Origin: Treponema sp.
GTDB taxonomy: Bacteria; Spirochaetota; Spirochaetia; Treponematales; Treponemataceae
Length of the DNA stretch: 38,906 nucleotides
NCBI GenBank assembly: GCA_016297405.1
Contig: JAEDGP010000014.1
Span: 1-38,906 of the forward strand
Direction of reading: 5' to 3'
Shown: positions 33,805 to 38,906 of the stretch, piece by piece
Numbering within the stretch: position 1 is the first letter of the stretch
How the letters are laid out: every line of letters begins with the position of its first letter
Translations under genes and position numbers: made by a program
Notes under the pieces: model-generated
The model's database searches: none
What the model was told of the DNA's origin: nothing
Seen by the model: only the letters and a program-made list of their open reading frames with translations

Positions 33805-35235
33805 TTAAAGCTTATCTATAAGCATAGAACATTTGCCTGATGGAATTGGCAAGGTTTTCTTCTTTTGATCAAGAATATTGATAGTAAAGTAATAAAGTTT
33901 TTCGCTTTCCATCTGAATTTCCCAACCACGATTACTTTTATTACTAAGAATTGTAATAAGGTTCCTCTTAAGAGAAAGATTTTCAATTCCCATTATTTCA
34001 AGATTTGGAATAATCCAATCAACAGTCTTTCTTGGAAGACTAATTGAAAGTCCAATTACATTCTCAATCATCAATGCTATTGTAGAAAGTCCTACGCTAC
34101 ACATGAAATTGGTTTTTGGCCAGTCAGGATTACCATCAAGGGTTGCTTTTCCGTTTTTGCATGGCAAATATGCTTCATACATTGCACCATGATCTTTTTC
34201 ATCATTTGGAATAAGTGCTTCAAGAATATAATACAAATGCCTGATAGAACATTCGCGGGCAAGCTCAAACTGCTGATACTTTTCCAATCCTTTGATGACC
34301 ATAAAATTGAAAAATGGGAAAACACTTCCACGATATCCTTCTCCACTTTCTTTAAAATTGAAGCTATCAGCAGAAAGTGAAGGAAATGGATGATCCGTTC
34401 CAAACGTTGCTGGATTTGTAAGATGGGCAACAAGCATTTCCGATTTATCAGCATTTGGAATTTCAGCCAGCAATGGCCAGAAACCTGCAATCGTTTTTTC
34501 AGGAAGTCTGTTTCCTTCCTTATCAAGATCATGATAGAAGCCTGTGGAACTGTCCCACATCATCGAATTGATTCTTGTTTTTATAGAAAAATACGCTCTC
34601 TTATATCTGAAAGAAATATCCTTGTCATTCAGGATATCTCCCAAGGCAGACATGTGAGCTGCATTAATTGCCATTGCCGCGTTAAAATCTACAGGATAAC
34701 AAACATTTTCCCTAGGAGCATTGAACATTGTGCTTGCTGTTGCTGGAACTGCATAAAGTCCATTTTCCTGTTTAAAAGTTGCATCTATCCATGCCATGTA
34801 ATTCTGAAGAATCGGCATTACTTCCTTGATGCGTTTCTTGTTTGCAGATTTATGATAAAGGTTGAATTCTGCCCAAGCAAAAAGTGGCATACCTATTCCT
34901 TCTGGATTATCAGAAGTCAATACAGGCTGGTCATTTGTCATATCATACTGCCAGCGAATAGCACCATTTTCTTCCTGACGTTCATAAAAATAGTCAATAT
35001 TCTTGTTTGCATCAAAATTTCTGTTCGAGTAAACAAGGAAAAATGAAGAGAAAATTGATTCAAATTGACCGATCACATATTTTCCATTCTCCGGGAAAAT
35101 AAAACAACCATCAGGTGACTTTTCCCCCGATTTTGGATCTATACAAAAATCAGACAGCATGGTCCATGTTTTGTTATAAATATCTACAAAATCCTGATCA
35201 TAAAAATGGATTTTTGGAAAATCGTGCTTACTCAC
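33805..35235 (-). CDS. (alpha/alpha)6-barrel glycosidase-like protein (GH63/GH37 type)
   Basis: 476 residues, GTG start at 35235 with AGGAG six bases upstream; no signal peptide. The repeating helical pattern and the segment YRGSVFPFFNFMVIKGL (301-317) match the 'GPxWPxxNYLxxxGL' signature of trehalase/GH63-like barrels. Glu354 in MYEAY sits where the base usually lies. The region that normally carries the general acid (GxD-x-SxR) reads STMFNAPR (168-175), with Phe171 where Asp is expected. It may therefore be a sugar-binding non-enzyme or a divergent family. The C-terminal 90 residues look like a beta domain. Divergent from the gene at 35336. Confidence 0.7.
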   Translation of the reverse strand: MSKHDFPKIHFYDQDFVDIYNKTWTMLSDFCIDPKSGEKSPDGCFIFPENGKYVIGQFESIFSSFFLVYSNRNFDANKNIDYFYERQEENGAIRWQYDMTNDQPVLTSDNPEGIGMPLFAWAEFNLYHKSANKKRIKEVMPILQNYMAWIDATFKQENGLYAVPATASTMFNAPRENVCYPVDFNAAMAINAAHMSALGDILNDKDISFRYKRAYFSIKTRINSMMWDSSTGFYHDLDKEGNRLPEKTIAGFWPLLAEIPNADKSEMLVAHLTNPATFGTDHPFPSLSADSFNFKESGEGYRGSVFPFFNFMVIKGLEKYQQFELARECSIRHLYYILEALIPNDEKDHGAMYEAYLPCKNGKATLDGNPDWPKTNFMCSVGLSTIALMIENVIGLSISLPRKTVDWIIPNLEIMGIENLSLKRNLITILSNKSNRGWEIQMESEKLYYFTINILDQKKKTLPIPSGKCSMLIDKL

Positions 35236-35278
35236 AATAACTCCTACCCTTCAACCAAGGGCCAAACTATTTTTTCTT

Positions 35279-35311
35279 AGTATACCATAAATTACCCAAA
35301 AACGGTATAAT
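35279..35311. promoter_or_regulatory. Facing divergent promoters of the glycosidase and GatB-asparaginase genes
   Basis: Minus strand: extended -10 TGG-TATACT at 35284-35279. Plus strand: TATAAT at 35306-35311. The two -10 regions form an inverted repeat (TATACC...GGTATA, 35281-35309), so one regulator could act on both. No strong -35 hexamers are seen. Confidence 0.5.
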
Positions 35312-35335
35312 TTTTTTGATTTTGGGGTTTTTAAC

Positions 35336-37687
35336 ATGTACAAATCATTTGTTTATATTGAAACTAGAATTCTTTTGCCTGCTGTTGATTCCGTATTCGT
35401 TTCAGATAAAAATTCTTCCAAATTTTCGGTGAATCCAGAAGTTCTTTCAAAGTTTTTTGTACTTGCCAAGGCCCTTGGATGCACTTTTCCCGCAGAAGCT
35501 CGCATTGAAACTCCAACGGAACCAATAAAAAAGCCAGAATGCTCTCGTCCATGGACTGGATATTCACTTAAGGCAGCTGAAGGCGGTTCCATCACACTTC
35601 AATTTCATAGTCAGCAAAAAACAATTCACATAGAAGAACTAAGAATCGAAGAAGATGCCGGTCGTTTAACACATGAAAAAGGCTCAACTGTCATGGATTA
35701 TTCCCATGCAGGTTGTCCAAGCATAAAAATCAAGACAGCTCCATCATTTGAACTTGGAGAAGAAGTACAGATCTTTTTGGAAGAATTGCGCCGACTTACG
35801 CAATATCTGGATTTGGCAAACGATACAGTTTCTGATTCTCTAATTCGATGCAACGCCTTTGTTTCTTTGGCGAAATACCCCGAAAATCCAAATTATTATG
35901 TAAAACTGCGAAATCTGAATTCCTTCAATTTTGCCCGCAAGGCAATCAATGCAGAGTTGACTCGCCACGAAAACATGATTTCTGCAGGAGAATCTGTTCC
36001 TAGCCAAAGCCGCTATTGGAATGAAACAAAATCCTGCTCTGAATTCTACCAGGACCGCCCTGTTCTGAATCAAAAATTTACACCTATCGAACCGGAACAG
36101 ATAATTCACCCGCGTGCGCTGGCACAAGAAGCAAATCAACCAGAAACAATGGAACTACCTGAAGCCCGTCGCCAGCGATTCAAGAAACAATACGGAGTTT
36201 CCCGACTGCGTTCAGAATTCCTTTGCGATTACAAGGACAGGGCCGATTTTTTTGAAGCTGTAGCAGCCCTTGGTGCAAATCCTTTAAATGCCGCTCACTG
36301 GATTGCTTCAGAACTTACAAGACTTTTGAATAAAAACAATATTTCCGTTTCAAAATCAAAGATAAAGCCGGAACATTTTGCTTTCATAATCAAAAAAATG
36401 GATATGGGCGAAATGCACAGCGCCACTGCAAAAACCCTTTTGCGAACTTGTTTTGAAACTGGCACATCGCCAGAAAAGTTAATAAAAACTTTGAATATTT
36501 CTGAACTCAGTTCGGAACGGGAAATCATTCCTTATGTGCAGAAAGTCATTTCAGAAAACCAGAAACTCTGCAACAAGCTGAAAAACGGAGAAATGGCGCC
36601 GCTTGAATTCCTGACCGGCCTGGTAATGAAAGAAACTCACGGAAAAGCCGTACCACAGATTGTAAAGCAGTTGATCAAGCGGGAGCTGAAAATCAGCGTA
36701 ATCTACATGATTACAACTGGCGGCGCCATTTCTGCAGTGCGACAGGCAGACTATTCAATTGTGAGCGGTGATTCTACCGTCTTGAAAGATTTAATTGCAA
36801 AAATTAACCCTGAAATGCCTGTGCAAATAATGTCTGCCGGACAGTATCTTAGCGAAGAGCTGGAACCATCCAATTGGGCGGATCTTATTTCTGAAATAGC
36901 GGCAAAAATCAATGCCGGCACAGCCAGCGGAATTGTCATTACCCACGGAACATACACCCTTTCCTACACAGCGGCATTGCTTTTCTGGCTCTTTTCGGAT
37001 GCCGGCATTCCAATCGTACTAACTGGTTCTTCATCACTGCCCTATGAATCTGAAGAAGCCGAAAACAACCTTAAGCTGGCCCTAGAAACTGCTTCCAATG
37101 AAAAAAACGGCGTCTATGTAATTTACGGGCAAAAAATTCTTTCACCCCTTAACCTTCATTTTGACCAACCGGGCAGCTTCTGCAACTGGAATCTGAAGAA
37201 CCAGTGTTTTTCAGAAAGCGGGCCAATAGCCGCTCAATTTGCGGGCAGCGGTGAATTGGACAAAGAAGTACTTTCCAGAATGCTTATTGAAGCCAGCGGA
37301 AAAATGTTCATGTGTCGCCTGTACCCAGGTTTCAGAAGCGATCTTTTCAAAACAATCCTGACAAATTCAGACATTCACTCCATATTCCTTGAGCTTTACG
37401 GAATTGGTAGCGGAAACATGAAAAATACGGATTTTTCACTAAAACCGCTTCTGCTTGAAGGAAACAGACGGGGAATCCGGTTTTACTGCACTTCGCAACA
37501 AAAAAGCAACATAGATTTTTCTCAATATGAAACAGCCCATAGCGTTTGGCGGGAAGGCGCCGTGCCAATGGGATACCTTACAACAGAGTCAGTTGTAGCA
37601 CTTTACTTTGCCTGCGCAATTGCCGCAGACAATGAAAACGAATTCAACGAACTTATGGAAACCTACGCAAGCCTTTATTCAAACTAA
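35336..37687 (+). CDS. GatB/GatE-like and asparaginase-like fusion, probable pseudoenzyme
   Basis: 783 residues. Residues 1-450 follow GatB/GatE: YKSFVYIETRIL at the start, EELRIEEDAGRLTH (100-113), KLRNLNSFNFARKAI, then the helical and YqeY-like tRNA-binding tail with LPEARRQRF and GLVMKETHGKAVPQIVKQLI. Residues about 452-783 are an asparaginase/GatD domain: MITTGGAIS, GIVITHGTYTLSYT, VLTGSSSLPY, PMGYLTTESV. In archaeal GatDE these are two proteins. Active sites look broken: Ala464 for the first catalytic Thr, Tyr540 for the catalytic Asp, and no Lys near 600-610. GatB's zinc cysteines and the region of the KNYFYPDLPKGYQ motif are missing, and Arg11 replaces a His. Probably a tRNA-binding or regulatory protein. 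Confidence 0.85.
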   Translation: MYKSFVYIETRILLPAVDSVFVSDKNSSKFSVNPEVLSKFFVLAKALGCTFPAEARIETPTEPIKKPECSRPWTGYSLKAAEGGSITLQFHSQQKTIHIEELRIEEDAGRLTHEKGSTVMDYSHAGCPSIKIKTAPSFELGEEVQIFLEELRRLTQYLDLANDTVSDSLIRCNAFVSLAKYPENPNYYVKLRNLNSFNFARKAINAELTRHENMISAGESVPSQSRYWNETKSCSEFYQDRPVLNQKFTPIEPEQIIHPRALAQEANQPETMELPEARRQRFKKQYGVSRLRSEFLCDYKDRADFFEAVAALGANPLNAAHWIASELTRLLNKNNISVSKSKIKPEHFAFIIKKMDMGEMHSATAKTLLRTCFETGTSPEKLIKTLNISELSSEREIIPYVQKVISENQKLCNKLKNGEMAPLEFLTGLVMKETHGKAVPQIVKQLIKRELKISVIYMITTGGAISAVRQADYSIVSGDSTVLKDLIAKINPEMPVQIMSAGQYLSEELEPSNWADLISEIAAKINAGTASGIVITHGTYTLSYTAALLFWLFSDAGIPIVLTGSSSLPYESEEAENNLKLALETASNEKNGVYVIYGQKILSPLNLHFDQPGSFCNWNLKNQCFSESGPIAAQFAGSGELDKEVLSRMLIEASGKMFMCRLYPGFRSDLFKTILTNSDIHSIFLELYGIGSGNMKNTDFSLKPLLLEGNRRGIRFYCTSQQKSNIDFSQYETAHSVWREGAVPMGYLTTESVVALYFACAIAADNENEFNELMETYASLYSN

Positions 37688-37701
37688 AAGTGGAGAACTA
37701 A

Positions 37702-38823
37702 ATGAACAACCCGTTTTTCAGTGATTTATTCATACTTATCCTTTTGATATTCAATTGTGGCCGCCTTTTTTTCCTGAAATACGGAAAATCTGACTGTCTT
37801 ACAGTTCTTTCACCAATATGTCTTGTTCTTTCAATTGCAAACATAATCGCCTGGAATATGGACATATTCAGTGCCGGAATCCTAATCATTTCAATTTTCG
37901 CCACAATCATCAACTTTCGCGCCTTAATCCGTTTTTTCTGCGGACTTTTGGTGGATCACTACAGCATTGCCTTTTCCATAAGTGCCATCATCACGCTTTT
38001 GGTTTCGCTGGCAGAAACTGTAGTTCTGCTGATTTACACACCTTCCGTCACAAACCTATATGATTATGACGTAAAGGAAACAACAATTCGTCTTTCAGGA
38101 AATTTCACCCGAGGGTTTCAAGAAGCCGAAGCCCTTGAGCCTGCAAGTGGAATCGTAAAAATCTACGAAAGCGAAGATAATACTTGCTCTAGAAATCAAA
38201 TAATCATGATGCTTCCCGACAAACGAAGCGAATTTAGATTCTACAAACCTTATCTTGTGCTTTTGGCACAGGCTGGTTATAAAATCTATATGGCTGACTT
38301 TTTTGCCGACGATATTCATTGGTTCAATTCGATTTTTGACAGCCCGATTATTCGACGCACAAAAATGGATTATGACTATTTTGAAAACAAACTCCGCTTC
38401 GAATCCGAAAAAGAATTTTACACATACAATTCCATGTTTGAATACAGGGCTCTCATGAATTTCATCGAAAAAAAGGAATCCACAGAAAATGGACTCAAAC
38501 CCGTATTCATTATATCCGACTGGATGGCCGAAGATGCAGCAGTAGATTTCATAAAAGAAGCCCCGGAAAAAATTGCTGGTCTTTTGAAATTAAGCGAATT
38601 GGAATGTTACAAATCTGTAGGATTTGGAAATGTCCAGCAAGAATATCCATATTTGGCCTCAAAACTTGGACTTAAAAAGGATTCTTCAAGATCTGTACCA
38701 AAAGAAATGGCAATGCGCACAATAGATGCAATTCAATTGGTGGCACCATATTATCCGCCTGCCGAAAACAATACCGAAGATGTTCAAGAAACAGATGAAT
38801 CAACTGACTCAAAAGAAGCATAA
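37702..38823 (+). CDS. Membrane protein with degenerate alpha/beta-hydrolase-like domain
   Basis: 373 residues, GGAG before the ATG, 14 bases after the fusion gene, so one operon. Four membrane helices (about 8-26, 32-52, 55-72, 89-112) precede a soluble domain of about 260 residues. There RNQIIMMLPDKRSEFRFYKPY...LLAQAGYKIYMADFF mimics the first strands of an alpha/beta-hydrolase. PVFIISDWMAEDAA (267-280) aligns with the nucleophile elbow GxSxG, but Trp274 and Ala276 replace Ser and Gly. The C-terminal tail is acidic. I do not recognise the family; a spirochaete-specific membrane protein is likely. Confidence 0.7.
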   Translation: MNNPFFSDLFILILLIFNCGRLFFLKYGKSDCLTVLSPICLVLSIANIIAWNMDIFSAGILIISIFATIINFRALIRFFCGLLVDHYSIAFSISAIITLLVSLAETVVLLIYTPSVTNLYDYDVKETTIRLSGNFTRGFQEAEALEPASGIVKIYESEDNTCSRNQIIMMLPDKRSEFRFYKPYLVLLAQAGYKIYMADFFADDIHWFNSIFDSPIIRRTKMDYDYFENKLRFESEKEFYTYNSMFEYRALMNFIEKKESTENGLKPVFIISDWMAEDAAVDFIKEAPEKIAGLLKLSELECYKSVGFGNVQQEYPYLASKLGLKKDSSRSVPKEMAMRTIDAIQLVAPYYPPAENNTEDVQETDESTDSKEA

Positions 38824-38906
38824 AGGAAAAGCACCTCAAATAAGCATGGCACTTACATCCTTGCAAATCTGCGTTGCAGATATTTCTTCAACGATTTTTA
38901 TAGGAG
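38795..38906 (+). CDS. Start of an unidentified gene (3' end beyond the window)
   Basis: An open frame runs from the ATG at 38795 to the window edge. It overlaps the previous gene by 29 bases and begins MNQLTQKKHKGKAPQ. A second in-frame ATG at 38846 starts MALTSLQICVADISSTIFIG. Neither has a well-placed Shine-Dalgarno sequence, so the start is uncertain. About 37 residues are too few to assign a family, and the frame may be fortuitous. Confidence 0.4.
   Translation, partial: MNQLTQKKHKGKAPQISMALTSLQICVADISSTIFIG

Noticed and set aside
1..38906. CRISPR array, insertion sequence, prophage or integrative element
   Set aside because: No regularly spaced direct repeats, transposase, integrase, terminal repeats or phage structural genes were seen. 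Gene content is largely housekeeping.

Overview
The window looks like a piece of the chromosome of a Treponema-like, largely anaerobic spirochaete. Evidence: AT-rich sequence, rubrerythrin next to a PerR-type regulator, an archaeal-type PheRS alpha subunit (a known spirochaete trait), a bactofilin/M23-peptidase cell-shape pair, a PfkA of the GGNGT/PKTIDND subtype, and several secreted or membrane proteins I recognise only as spirochaete-like unknowns. Genus is an inference; there is no rRNA. I see no tRNA, CRISPR array, insertion sequence or prophage. No gene-free stretch exceeds 300 bases.

Layout. 1-2.4 kb: end of a rhodanese gene, then rubrerythrin and its probable Fur/PerR regulator on the minus strand, then a lone methyltransferase. 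2.5-5.5 kb: a minus-strand operon M23 peptidase > bactofilin > YaaR > RicT/PSP1, diverging from tatD-dus. 7.5-13.4 kb: an SDR-like unknown, MgtC, a large unknown, a GAF-GGDEF diguanylate cyclase, a rhomboid and two exported unknowns. 13.4-20.3 kb: pheS, a pfkA-FMN dehydrogenase pair on the minus strand, and ftsK with a very long acidic linker. 20.4-28.4 kb: a stand-alone CBM48-like protein, metK with a structured leader, a BtuFCD/FecBCD-type ABC importer, a MATE transporter and a YgiQ radical SAM protein. 28.4-33.7 kb: a minus-strand ppx > ppk > OLD-type ATPase/TOPRIM operon. 33.8-38.9 kb: a glycosidase-fold protein diverging from a GatB/GatE-asparaginase fusion, which is followed by a membrane protein.

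Most notable points. (1) The 783-residue GatB/E-asparaginase fusion keeps the architecture of a tRNA-dependent amidotransferase, but both catalytic sites look eroded: Ala for the first catalytic Thr, Tyr for the catalytic Asp, and no GatB zinc or kinase motifs. It may be a tRNA-binding pseudoenzyme. Its operon partner resembles an alpha/beta-hydrolase without the nucleophile, and the divergent glycosidase-fold neighbour lacks a recognisable general acid. (2) At least six genes have a -10 box ending 6-7 nt before the start codon, so leaderless transcription seems common here. (3) An OLD-family nuclease gene ends a polyphosphate operon. (4) The perR promoter carries a perfect 17-bp inverted repeat in 7-1-7 Fur-family layout.

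All functional calls come from reading motifs by eye; no database search was run.
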